Assembly (NCBI GenBank): GCA_020086605.1
Contig: JACBWW010000039.1
Coordinates: 454,560 to 518,559, forward strand
Length of the DNA: 64,000 nucleotides
Reading direction: 5' to 3'
Origin: Lanius collurio
Lineage: Eukaryota; Chordata; Aves; Passeriformes; Laniidae
Positions 51,901 to 64,000 of this stretch are shown piece after piece. The notes under the pieces are model-generated. The model ran no database searches, was not told the DNA's origin, and was given only the letters and a program-made list of their open reading frames with translations. Position 1 is the stretch's first letter. Each line of letters opens with the position of its first letter. The translations under genes were made by a program, and so were the position numbers.

Positions 51901-53436
51901 GGGTCCGCGCCCGCCCCACGCCGCGGGGGCTGCCGGGAGCTGCGGCTGAGGGGCGGGGCTCCGGAGGGGCGGGGCCAAGCGCTATGGGCGGGGCTCCCGG
52001 AGGGGCGGGGCGGGAGCGGCCCCCTCAGGCCGTGAGGGCGGGCGGAGCCTCAGGGGGGCTCTGAGGCGCTCGGCGCTGAGGGCGCCGCCGTCCCGCCCCA
52101 CAGGGCGGTCCCGAAGGAAGCACCCGGGGAAAAGGGAGAAGAAGAAAGGGACGTGAGGCCAGTGTGAAGCGGATCAGGCTGATTGAGTGATTAGAGACCC
52201 CCCCAAGCCTTCTGGATGCCCACTGGACACCCCTGAACACTATAATAAAAAGAGTAAGCGTTAAGAGTAAACACTATGCTGAAAGAAGTAAAAGAATTGA
52301 TGATGTAAATGGAAGGGGTATCATTCATGTAATATTAAAAGGAAATTAAAATTGTCCATAAAATGGCCCGTTGGCCCTGTATAGGGAGCAGCTGTGCATG
52401 TCTGGAGAGCAAGTGAGTACTGGGACACCCTCTGTGGTCTGATGCTCTCTGCTCTCCAGGAAAGGGGATCTGTGATATTGTCAAGCCTTTTTGATATCAT
52501 AAAGTATATTTTTGAGTTAAAATACAGCAGTGTGCAGCTTCTCCAGTGGTGTGGCTAACACTAACTTGATCTCCTGCCAGTGGGAGGACAGTTCCTCCTT
52601 GCTCATATGACTGCATACCACAGAAGAGCTGATCAAAGGAAAAAAAATACAAAAAGTAACCTTGGGTTCCTTTGTGAGCAATTAGGAGCTCTGTACTCAA
52701 TTTAAGCAGATCTCACAGACCTAGAGGTGCTCCCCTTACACCAGTGCACTGGCACTGGCTTCTTTGGGGGAAGATCATCCCCTGCCACTTCACGAGCATC
52801 ATACCAACATCTATATCAAACATACCGTATCACCTCTGCTTTCCCATGTCTTCTTGAAAAAGGTTTTCCTCCAGTTGAATTTTGGCAGTTATTTGCTCTC
52901 TATGAACAATTAGTTATGCCATCTGAACAGCTGACTCTGAGCTAAAGGCTCTTTGAGGTGAACCATGCATTTGTACCAGGCAAGAAGTACTTTCAGAAGA
53001 AGCCACAAGACAGTAATTTTGACAGTAATTTTATGCATTACTTTTAGGTGTCATCTTTACTATCAACAATTTACATCTGGAATTCCAAAAACTTTAGAAA
53101 ATCAAAACCAGAAAAACACAGGGGAACTGGGCTGGTGCCTCTTATGACAGAAAAAAAATGTTTTTCAAGTGAAAAATATTTTTCTACAGTAAGCATGGAA
53201 CTGTGTATTTTACTTTAATAAGCAGCAGATGTAAGCAGTGAGCAAAAGGAGATGAAATATTCACTTCCCCTCACACAAGCAGTCTTGTCTGTTGTCTTCT
53301 GGTATGATGCACCTTTGCCTCTGACATCATCCTCTCAGCAAAGATTAGCTAAAAATCCACTGATGCAGTTTTGAAGTCTTGCTTTGATGTATTCCAGTGT
53401 GGTATTTCCAATCATAAATAATGTATTACTTCATAT

Positions 53437-53482
53437 ATATATATATGTACAAGTCTACATATACATGTGTGTATACACACAG
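53437..53482. repeat. TA/TG microsatellite
   Basis: TATATATATATATG followed by alternating purine-pyrimidine ATACATGTGTGTATACACAC. Confidence 0.85.
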
Positions 53483-56266
53483 AAGATCCTTCATATTTGA
53501 TCATTCTTTCAAGATTTCATTCAAATCACGTTTTAAAGGTTTTTCTCTGTCATCATGAGAACTAGAAGGATCTTTTTCCTTACTCATTTCTGACACTTCA
53601 TGACTCAGATCACTAAAAGTGCTCTTCACAAATGTTCTTATAAATTTCTTTCCATCAATTTTGTCCTAGATTTTTTCCAGCCTGGCTTATGTCCTTTGCG
53701 TTTCTTTCAAAAGACAAAATCTCAAACAGCCTCTTGCTCATATGACCTTTAATGATCACAACTATTATTCCACCTGAACCTGTTAAGTGAAATACTCTCC
53801 ACCTTTGTTCAGTGACTGACCTGTCCTTTTTTTTTCCCTCCTACATTTATAAGACACCTACTGGCACATTTTTGAGGGAATGTTTCTTACATGCCTTCTA
53901 GCTTCCAGTCAGTATTAACCAGACCTTTCTCCCTGGGTCACTGCACTAGCCTGTCCACGCTTTATCCCCAGCTAATCTGTACTGTGACCGCAGCTCAAAT
54001 GGCCTTTTCCACTCAGTTTTCCCCCAGCTCTGCCTCCTCACTGCAGATTGACTTGCTTTCCTAAAAAAACTTTAGCTTGTACCTCTAGTACCTTCTTATG
54101 ACTCTTCTGTGGGACTTCACCTTCCCCTGCATGCAGTCACCAACGTCCTGTGAGTCCCAGACCTGTGTGGTCAGGCACCCAAAGGTGATGGGAAGTGGAA
54201 GAAATGTGCTTAGTCCCCTGACTGATGATTCAGCTGATAGCTCCTTGGATCTGCAAGAGCATAAATTATTAACATTTTGTTAATAATGTGGGACATGAGT
54301 GGGGTTCAGGGATGTTTAGGCTCTCTCTGTATTTCTGAGCCTGGTCCTCCTTCTGTTGTATTGCAGGATATGGTGCCTTGGTTAAATTCAGCCCAGACGT
54401 CACACAGATACTCCAGCCTCCAATCCCTGGACCATCTGGATAAAAACTGGTTAATTGACAGTGCTAATGTCATTTTCAGCTCAGTACAGTTAAAGTAGAG
54501 TCAAACCTTCTCCCACAAGTACTCTCTACTTTATCTATTATGCTATTATCTGCCTGTATGTAATCATCTTTGACTTAGACCTTTTCCTAGCCCTTTATGG
54601 TCAGACTATGTCTAAATCTGTCTATATAGCTAAAACTCCCATCTTCTCAAATCTCAATTACTGCAACATCCTTTCCCTTGGCCTTGAAAAATATAACCTT
54701 GTCTTACTCATACTTACTGAGAACACTGCTACAGTGACCATTTTTCTTAGTCTGTCATTCTCACTGTGTTATTCCACTCTTTTCATCCGTGTGCTGGCTC
54801 AGCCTGCTCTATCATGTGGATCCTTACCTACCTGTCTTTACTCTGGAAGGCCTTGGCAGCCTGTCTACTTGCCATTTCCATTCCCTGCTGACATCTAATT
54901 GCAACTCCAGTCAGCTCAAAATGCCAGTTTTCACAGCCCACTTGTAATATGTTTAAATAGCTTCTTTTGTGCATTCTTTTGGCTGCTTTTTATTTCCAAG
55001 GATCTGATAAACACCCCAAAAGTTACTGGTAATTTTCCTTGAAACCTCTCCTTAAAACTTTTCCTTCCTGTAAGGTCTACAATAGAGGGTCACAGTTCTT
55101 TATGCTGCCTCTCCTGCCCATACTCCTCAGTTCTCACCTCTCATACTTTGTAAAGTATACCATTGTTGACCCTGATTACACACCATGCTTTTGCTGCAGT
55201 ATGGTAATACAAATAATAAATACACATATAGAACTGAGATGCCAGGGGGAACAAAGGTACTATGAGATTGGTGATATCAAAGTGCAATTTGGGAGCACAA
55301 CAATACCTGATAATAATATTGACTTGTTTTCCTACTATTCTGGAGAAAAAACTAAGTGGAGGTGGGGAATCTGCATCTTTAAATCAAGCTCATAGGTCAA
55401 GTTAAAGATGATTAATGCCCATTTACCACACAACAATTTTCCTGTTTTCAGTTGCTGTCATGACAGATAAAATGGAAAGGACAATGCAGTGTTAAACATC
55501 AAAATCCATAGGTATGTCTATATATTTACATGTGTACATTTATTTCCTTTTACGAGTTAGATATTAGAAAAGATATGGTATGTCAGTGATTCTTTTGCTT
55601 TTCTAGCACAGTGCCACTTACACCCTTTGTTTCCTGTCATTGTCCTTTGTTTGCTAACCTGATGTTTATTTTTGTCTCTGCTAAATAAAGACCGCTAGAT
55701 TTAATTCTTTTAAGCTGTACTTTAAGACCTCTTTAACCTATTTCTGTCTAGCTTTTCCCTCAATTAGCCTAATCGTTTCTTTATCAAGTAACATGTCACC
55801 AAATAAAACACATATAACACCCTAAAAAAAATCTGCCCCTTGCTGCTTGACTCACAATAGCAATAGGGTGAGTTATATAAGAGGCTTCTTGTATTTCTGA
55901 ATCCTGCAACTCCCAAGGGCTGGAAATAGCAATCGTATTTTGGGAAGCATTTTCAGAAACACTGACTGAATACTTGTTATTGTGATTTCAGCAGATGATA
56001 GCTCCCTTTCAGATACCTGGGTTTGCATACACAGCACTGTCACCGAACCCCGGCACTTGGCAACTGATGCATACATATATATACCTGTATATGTGTATGT
56101 ACATAAATACACACATCTGCTGTCACCACTAGACACATACTGACTCCTTGTCTTCAAAGACAGAGAAAACTAGTATCAGGTATTTGCTGATCCTGTATTT
56201 AGGTAGGAAAAAAACCCCTTATTTTCTCTGGGCAAATATTAGAAGCAGTTAGTATGTTTTATCTGA

Positions 56267-56563
56267 GAAATAGCTGCATTTCACAGAAAGGCAAACTCAT
56301 TCTCACGTGTATCATATTTAATTTGCATAGAACATAAAGGTTTTAAGAGAACTGGACTATTTGGATTAGAAGAAACAAACAAATGGCAATTAGTAATATC
56401 CACTGAATTACCCAAACTGTTAGTGGAATTAATTTTAGTAGATCAATGCCACAAATTAGGAGAAATAGAAGAAAATCCTTTTAAAGTAAACACACAAAAG
56501 CATAAGCTTCCAGTACACTTTCTATTGCAAACTGCAATAGAAAATTATCTGTTAAATGCATAA
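56267..56563 (+). pseudogene. Unidentified 98-codon open stretch, no start codon
   Basis: A frame open from just after TGA (56264-56266) to TAA (56561-56563) has no ATG. It includes KRTGLFGLEETNKWQLVIST, ELPKLLVELILVDQCHKLGE and IEENPFKVNTQKHKLPVHF. The residue mix is protein-like and codons are strongly A/T-ending (TTA, GTA, ATA, CAA). It could be an exon, a degraded retroelement or pseudogene piece, or chance in AT-rich DNA. I do not recognise the family. Confidence 0.2.
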
Positions 56564-59500
56564 ATATAGGTTGTAAAAGAGAAGGACCCTTTAGACTAAT
56601 ACCTGTTAAGTGCTTCACTTTTGCTCTGTGCTTTGAAGTTCTGTGAAGGGCTGAGGTTTCATTTAAATCCTGAAAGAACTCCAGTGACACAACTCAGGCA
56701 GCTGAGACTCAGGAGTGAAGTGGTTAAAGTTAAAACACCTTGTAAAAGCAAAAGCATCTTGGCTTTAAACAGTTTGACCAGCAAAAAGAAACTGTGCAAA
56801 GTGGACCCCCAAACACCCTGTTCCTATGGTCAAGGTCTGCACATGTGAAGCTTTAACTACTGTGGTGTCTGAATCACTTACAATTCAGCATGGAAGAATT
56901 ATTTTAAGCATCATTTTAAGTATGCAAATGAGTGCTGCAGAAACAGGCTGTCACAGCAGAGTTAATACATGGTTCATTCAGAAATACTCTTTGTTTCATA
57001 GTTCAGGAGTCACAGCAGTTGAGAGGGCAGGACAGGAAGCCAGCATTTCCTACTCACAGCGGAATAACTGAATTTTGAAAACACAGCACAGCCCCTCTCA
57101 GCTGTCATCCCACAACAAAGAGGAGGTAGCTTCAAAACTCAGACAAGCTCCAGACAGCAGACTGCAGTTGCTGAATGGCAAAGAGTCTTGAGGTCATGGG
57201 ACCAGCTAGAGATCATGCAGAAAGATCAGCATTTTGAAAGCCTTTCCTCTTTAGAATAATGCACTTGTTTAGATCAGAACATATTTTTGCTTGATTTCCA
57301 TGTTAGCATTGCTGTCATATTGTCAACAGCAGTGACTGCTTGTGCACAATCGGCAGCCAATGAGTTGGCAAGCTGTTCCAGGCACCACTGGCTCTCCAGA
57401 GCTTTACTGATTTCTGTTTCTCTAAAGGACAGTTGATCCAATAATTTGGAAGAAATTCTGCACTATCAGGTGTTAGTGATGACCTTCTTGTTGGATTCAA
57501 GCCTCTGTCAGCAGAGGCTGCCAGTGCATAACTCAAGGAACTGAAAGGAGCTTTGAGTTCTCCAAAGTTCATTCTTTATTGATTCTGGTTCAATTCAAAT
57601 TTCCCTTAACCATTCTGTAGGGAAAAATTGATCTAATCTCATTATTCAGAGGTGTTATGCTTTGTAATAAAAAAGAAAACACACCACCATAGTCACTTTG
57701 CCTAAATATGTCATGGTAGGAAGAAGAGAAAGTGGGTTACAAATGCAGGGTTTTTTTTCCTATTGTTAGAGAAAATTGCCATTTGTGGGCAGGATTAAAA
57801 CCAACTGACATTCATGGTGTTAGCAGGAACCTCCACTGCAGCAATCAATGAAGATCTCTTAAGTCCTGTGGGACCAAGGATCATTCCTGTGGGACTGAAA
57901 GAGCCATACTGCTGTGGATCATCTGGCCTGGCAGATCTTTACACTCTGGTGAATAGGAGAAAATAATTTTATTATGAAGCAGAATTTCTTTAGTTGCTCT
58001 TATGAAGGAAACAAACCCTCTTTCAGCTCTGCAAAATCAGTGAGACAAAGTGGGGTGTCAGCAGCTCTGAATTTCACATCAGGTGCTGATATAGGTTCTT
58101 CAGACAATTAGCAAAGCTTCAAGCAGCCACCTGAAAGAAATAATGTCTTTTATTGGAGCTAATGCAGTCATTTCTTCCATGAGGCTTCTTGTGAATAATT
58201 CTTGCTGGAAAAATTGTACATGATTTCTTTTCATTTATATTTTAATGCAATTTATTATACAACAGCGACCCTCATTCAGGGTTCAGAAGATCAGAGTACT
58301 TACAGTAATCTCCACAGCACTTTTTATCTCCAGCTACAGCTTACATTCACAGCATGAAAAGAATAAAAAGTTAATGTACCAAATCAGAAGGTCTCTGTGT
58401 GGCAGTGTTAATCTCAGTGTTGAGCTATTATTTATTAGTAGTATTATGGTAGCATCTAGAGACCAGGGCCTCACTGTTTGGGCACTGCATAAAATACACA
58501 AAGAATGTATTTGCTCTCTAGCTCAGAGTTTAAGTTTGAGGATGATTTGAGGATGTGGACAATAAGTACTACACCCATAAATACTACCACAGCCAGAGGC
58601 AAAACTTCTCATGCTTACTATGGGTGCTGACACCAGGAATAAAATTACCAACTGACAGACAATTAAAATGGAAACATTATTCTGGGATCAGACCTCAAGG
58701 TGCAAGGAGATGAAAAGAGTCTCCCTGCCTGATTTCATGCCAGGACAAGCGCAGTTGCAGATGGTGTCTCACTACATCTTGGGTACATTAACCATCCATT
58801 AGAAGCTCAAGAGGCGTCAGGTTTGAGTTTCTAAACCAGCCAGCCATGGACGTGTCTGCAAGATGAAGCAGGGGGTAGAATGGTGAAGCAGTTTCATATC
58901 CCTGTGAATTAGAGTGCTGGAAAAGCATATGCTTGTGGTATTAGAGCTACACATGGCTTAGCATGTTAGCTTTTGGCATAGCACCTGGAATTGGGGTATC
59001 TTTTCTGGCTTACACACTGGTAACCATTCCAGGATGCAAAGACCTTTTCTGCTACCCCCAGTAAGTAATGTTTGTCTCCTCTCTGTTGAATGCTGTATCC
59101 ATATCACAGTTCACTTCCAGCCAGATCCCTCTGAGAATGAGTCTGATGCAATCAATTCTTGTGTGTCTAAGTGTACTCCCCTTCATCCCCTTCCCCCAAA
59201 TAGATGACTTTGCACTGTTGTTTAATTGTACCAAATTCAAAATACTCTAGGTCTAGTGTTAAACAGTTATCCTTCAAACTATCTGTGGATGAGGGAGTAT
59301 CTGACTTTAATGGTACATAAGCTGAGGCACAAGCACTAGCACCTCCTGATTTGCAGTGACAAGCTCACCACTGGGCTAGAAAGCCTCCCCAAAGGAAGGA
59401 AAGGGGTCTACAGAGCAGCAAGGGAATATTCCATGGCAATCAGCTGTGCAAACCCACCTGCCACATCCCCGGCTCTCCACTAACAAAGACACACCATTAC

Positions 59501-61507
59501 ATTTCTGCAGGCTCTGGTCTGAGTGCAGGCTCTGGGGGAGGTGACTGTGCCACAGGATTTGGGGAAAGGTTATCTCTGTTCAGAGGGGTCACTTCAGGCT
59601 GCAAGTGAAGCTCTAGCCATGCTATCTCCAGCACATTTGTGCACCCTCTCTCCCTCCCTTCCTCTCTCCCTCCTTCAAGTTTGCCCCAGGTGATGTTACA
59701 GGCCCAGCAGTCCCACTCTGGCCACAGCCAGCCTGGAACTGGAGGGGTGGATGCTGCTCCCTGTCACCCAGAGCAGCAGCCGTCTCCCAGCCTGTGCTGA
59801 AGGAGCTGTGCTGCACAGAGGCTAAAGCCAGGCTGCTTCCCATCCAAATACATGTCCATCCTCCCCACGGTGAACAGCAACCTCCTGCTCCCTCTGTAGG
59901 TGGATTAAATCAAAATTCAAGTTTGTCCCTTTCTGCTGCTGTCTCTCCATAGGTCTTCTTTCCCCTGCTATCTGTCTGGGTACTTGCTGCATTAGTATTA
60001 GTAGTGTACCACAGGTCACAGGCCAAAAACCTTAGCTGAGTAAATAACTGGAGGTTTGAAGCAGGAGTTGGACTCCATTTGCTCTTCAAGATGCGCAGGT
60101 GGCACTTTTGAAGATCTTGTTGGCAGGAACACTGGCCAAGAAGAGTGACCTGCTGACATTTTCTGTGTGACCCCAAGCCCTATGGCAGGGCCAAGTGTAC
60201 TGCATCCCAGAGGTGGGAACAAGGTATTGAGTAAAGCAAAGAACTTGCACAGAGGAGAGGTGGAATCTGTGGCTCATCCTCCACTGCCTACCTGCTAGGC
60301 TGCATGCTATCCCTGCTGGAATGAGCCAACTGGCTCTTAAGGTTGGAAAATTAAGACACCAAGGGCCCTGACTCACAGTCTCTTTTTAGCCACAGCAAGC
60401 CATACGGAAACAACCAGCTTATCCTCCCAGATCTGCACAGCCACTGGTGGTAATACACAACCCACTGCCCAGACATGGCTGCTGGTCCTGCTTAACTACA
60501 CTTGAAAAATCCTACTGGTGTCTGCCTGCCTCATTAGGCACCTAAATGTCTTTGGGATTTGAGTCCTGAGCCTTTTGTGCCTCATGGTCCCCCACTGATA
60601 ATGGACATCATCAACTATCCTGAAAGAGCCAGGAAAACATATATATTTATTAAGGATTGTAAGGCTCAAACAGGGGGTTAATGGGAACCACTTAGGCAAA
60701 TAGTGCAGCCAGCTAATAGGTGAGAGAGAATAATAATTTATGGGCTGAGAAGAGGAAAGGAACAAGGGGCAGCCAGGTAATTCTGTTTCCCTGGCTGCCA
60801 TACAAAGCCAGCAGGGTTGACATGGAGAAGCCTGTAAACTTGAAACAAAGCATGTTTCTGCAGCTGGACAGAGTCAAGCACAGCTTTATATTAGCAAAAC
60901 AAAAAAGAGATTTCACAACTTTATAGCTTTGGGCTGGTTTCCCCTCACGGAGTGAAAATAGGCCAGCCTCACCACCCCTGCCACTGCTCTGGGCCTTGTC
61001 TGTCCCAGTCATCCATCAAATGCAGCACTGCTCCAGGACAGGGAACCCAGCAGGGTCACCACACGTGTCTTTTCACTCCTTGGAAAAGGATTAAGGCAAC
61101 ATCAGAACAATTAAAATGTCCTTTTTTAATACAAATCCAAGTTTAAGCTTAAAATGGCATTTCTTTTTTCTTCTCTAGCCAAATTGCTTAAAGACATTAA
61201 ATTGCAGCATCAAAAACCTTGATAAGGACAAAACCAGTGTGGTGCACAACCTCAAGAGCTTCTCAGTGGTTTTTGGCTTTGACACACGTTGAGACTGGCA
61301 GCAGGGTTCAGCCAGGCAGCAAAGGGCCCTTTGGGCTGTGGGGACAAATCGCTGCTGTAACTGTGGGTTGTTTTAATCGGCACGGAGCCATGATGCAACC
61401 CAGACCATTGTCATGCCAACCCTGAGGAAATGAATAAAAATCCAACCTTAGCTCCAAAAAGCGAAGAAGTCAGGCTCCATGGCCACACCACGGGCACGGT
61501 CATGAGC

Positions 61508-61855
61508 ACTTCACTACACAGGGAAATCAACATGCAGCCCAGCACTCAGAGCCCAGCACTCAGCCCTGCACCAGCACATGCAGCACATCATGACACACAG
61601 CTCAACACCAGCCCACCACCAGCACACACAGCTCAGCACCAACACACAGCACACCATCACACACAGCTCAACACCAACACACAGCCCACCACCAGCACAC
61701 ACAGCACACCACCATCACACACAGCTCAGCACCAACACACAGCACACCACCATCACACACAGCACACCACCATCACACACAGCTCAACCCCATCACACAC
61801 AGCCCAGCACCAACACTCAGCCCAGGACCAATACACAGAGCCCGACACAGCACAA
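61508..61855. repeat. CA-rich minisatellite
   Basis: Roughly 15-18 imperfect units of about 20 bp built on CACCACCATCACACACAGC and CTCAACACCAACACACAGC alternate in a higher-order pattern of about 40 bp. Strand asymmetry is strong (plus strand almost without G outside CAGC). The plus frame 61430-61870, rich in T, Q and H, is the translation of this repeat and not a gene. Confidence 0.85.
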
Positions 61856-64000
61856 GCCCTTGTCAGGTGAATCGCTGCCTCAGGCCGAGTGAGGATGACA
61901 GCCAAGCCCCAGACCTGCCACGTAATGGGAAAGGGATCAAAATATGTATAAAACAGTGTTCTGTATTTGTGCAGTGAGTGAGTGGGGAGGGAGTGACCGT
62001 GGCTGTGATTAGCTACAGCTTCAGTGGTTTCAGCCTGACTGCTTTAATAAGGCGCCTGTCCCTGGTTTCATGTAGGATTGTACACAGGAGGCCTCTTGAC
62101 CAGCCAGAGTCTTAAGTTCTCAGTAACTCCTGCAGCTGCTGACCAGAACTTGTGTTTTAGCTTGCCCATGAGAGACTCTTTCTGGTATTTAAAAGACCTC
62201 ACTCTTTTCCAGACCATTTTATTATTTTTTTTTAAAAAAATGCTATATATATATATGTATGTAGCAGGGAATAGAAGGAAACAGGCATTAATTTGGAATT
62301 AAGCACCAAAACCCAAGCTCAGCCTTAATAACTGTCTGGGCAAGTGTGCCAGGGCCAAGTGTCCCCCCAGGAGTGTGTGCCACCTGCCTGTCAGTGCAGA
62401 CGGCAGCAGGAGAGAGGCAGAGCTGGTGCAGTGGCTGCTCACCCTCCTGCCTGCCCCTGTCCCTGCTGCCCTGCAGTACCAGCTCAGAGTGAGTCCTCCC
62501 TTGGGGCCACCCGGCACACCTGTGGTGCCTCTCCCACCATGCAGGGACATCCAGGCAGGACCATGAGACAAGTGCCAGCTTCTTGCCAGGTGCTTGCCCT
62601 GCTCCCAGAGTGGCGTAAATCAGGGGTTACCCTGAAGCAGGCAGTGGAATAACTCCTGATTTACAACATCCTACACAAGAGGAGAGCTTGACCTTACACT
62701 TCAACATCAGTGCAGCTTCCTTTGTTGAAAGCTTCTTAAGACAGGCATGTAATCAATCCTGGAGAGCCACTGAGCAGCAGGGCTCAGGTTCTGCATAAGT
62801 CAGGGCTATGCTTCCTGGGGAAATTGTCTGATCCAGGCTCCCAGGACATTTATTCCTAGGCGCTCTTTGCACACTGTCTGATAGGAATAAGTGTGTTTTT
62901 CTGTTTTTCCCTTGTTATAAATGGGGTCCTTTAGATTAGTACAATCCACAAAGAGAATTTTTCCATAATAAGTCTGGCTTACCTATGCTACTAACTTTTC
63001 AGTGAGAGAGGCTTTCAGTGAGCTCAGGTCTTTGGAAATTCTGGCCTTTATAGGCATTTGATGTTATTTTAGAATCCAAGAGGAAAAGCTTACTGCCTTG
63101 CCTCTGTTTTTTCATGGCCATAATTATGAGGGCAGTCTGGTGACGTAACTTGTAGGGAAAATAAATGATGGCTTTCAACAGCAAGTGCTGTCAGACACTT
63201 CGTTCCTTGTAACTATTTTAGAAATCCAAATTCAGTTTGCACTGCTGGAACACCACATGCTGCTCTTATTTATATTTGTATAAATTTCATGCTATACCAC
63301 TGCCTTCAGGAGATCTATTGTATGTTTACACTGCATGGTGGCAGAATTTGGCTCATGTACATCTTGTGGGGTGATCTGTGGGTCCAGTAAACAGAGCAGG
63401 AGAACCATGTAGATATATTAAGTTCTACAACTCACTAGCCCTCACTAGCTACAACTATTCACCTTAATGACAAACCATGAGAGCAAAAGCAGGATGACAC
63501 TGTCAGCATGTTCACAGTTTAAACAGAGAGAAGAAAAGGGAAGGTGAAGTACAGACAAAGGTAGGTTTTTTTCCCAGAAAAATCAGACAATTAATTGTAA
63601 TTATTAACTGTTACAGCCTGATGCCAACCAGTGCTGGTACTCCAGCTTCTGGAATGTCCCCCCGTGGTCATCATGCCCTTGCCCTGCACTTCCCTGTGCC
63701 TGTGCTCCAGCCCAAGCTGCCAGCAGACACAGGGAGATGCAGCAGCCTCGCACTTGGGCTGCAACCCAAGCAGGGCACTGGTCATTGTGGTTATGTGCCA
63801 ACTCCCCAAAAGATGTGTTTACTAATCAGTAGTTACAAATACAACCAGCAAGACAATAATAATTATACTTAGTCCAGTTCTTCTTCTAAGCTGGATATAG
63901 TCCTGACTCCTCACAACACCTCTGTGGCAAGGAAGGATCATCATTCCCTCTTGAGGCATAAGGAATGGGACATGGAGGGGTGAAAAGCTCTACCAGCTCA
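61856..64000. other. Non-coding flank at right edge
   Basis: Includes a short TA microsatellite at about 62245-62258. No gene, RNA gene or transposon recognised. Confidence 0.6.

Larger units (their letters stand above)
52091..61507. other. Upstream flank of MTM1 without a recognised gene
   Basis: Mostly AT-rich non-coding DNA. Open frames are short and without family motifs. The only stretch that reads like protein is an ATG-less 98-codon frame at 56267-56560 (plus). Simple TA/TG repeats occur near 53437-53480. In mammals MAMLD1 lies upstream of MTM1, but I recognise no MAMLD1 exon. Confidence 0.6.

Noticed and set aside
56190..56620. Call of a complete endogenous retrovirus
   Set aside because: No LTR pair, primer-binding site or polymerase motif was seen; only one unexplained open stretch is present.
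61508..61855. CRISPR-like array
   Set aside because: Repeats are degenerate, contiguous and without unique spacers, and the genome is vertebrate.
61430..61870. T/H/Q-rich 146-codon frame
   Set aside because: It is the translation of a minisatellite and similar frames appear in other phases.

Overview
This is vertebrate nuclear DNA, almost certainly from a bird. The genes are split into short exons with GT..AG introns, and AT-rich introns alternate with two sharp CpG islands. The interspersed repeats are CR1 LINE fragments with the avian 3'-tail signature (reverse-strand form starting TCATAGAAT, then TTGGAAAAGACCT). The genus cannot be named from the window.

Two paralogous myotubularin genes lie head to tail on the minus strand. 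MTM1 (myotubularin) occupies about 12.0-51.9 kb and appears complete. I placed a non-coding first exon in the right-hand CpG island and 14 coding exons with consistent splice phases. They sum to 1812 nt, a 603-residue protein, which is the length I recall for human MTM1, and the active-site cysteine falls at residue 375. Downstream, only the 5' part of MTMR1 is present: exon 2 (6499-6604), exon 3 (272-347), and an exon 1 that most likely lies inside or beside a 400-base assembly gap (9300-9699) in the left-hand CpG island.

Layout: 1-9.3 kb, MTMR1 introns and exons 2-3; 9.3-9.7 kb, gap over the MTMR1 promoter and exon 1; 9.7-12.0 kb, MTM1 3' UTR and intergenic DNA; 12.0-41.7 kb, MTM1 coding exons 15 to 2; 41.7-51.8 kb, MTM1 intron 1; 51.84-52.1 kb, exon 1 and promoter with GC boxes and a TCACGTGA box; 52.1-64 kb, upstream DNA without a recognisable gene, with a CA-rich minisatellite at 61.5-61.9 kb.

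Both proteins belong to the active branch of the myotubularin family, which removes the 3-phosphate from PI3P and PI(3,5)P2 on endosomal membranes. The most interesting signal not explained by the standard gene models is a candidate 24-nt in-frame microexon in MTMR1 intron 2 (3957-3980, encoding VYRRPVIR). It has good splice sites, and a perfect 9-bp inverted repeat places its 5' splice site in a hairpin loop, which suggests structure-controlled alternative splicing.
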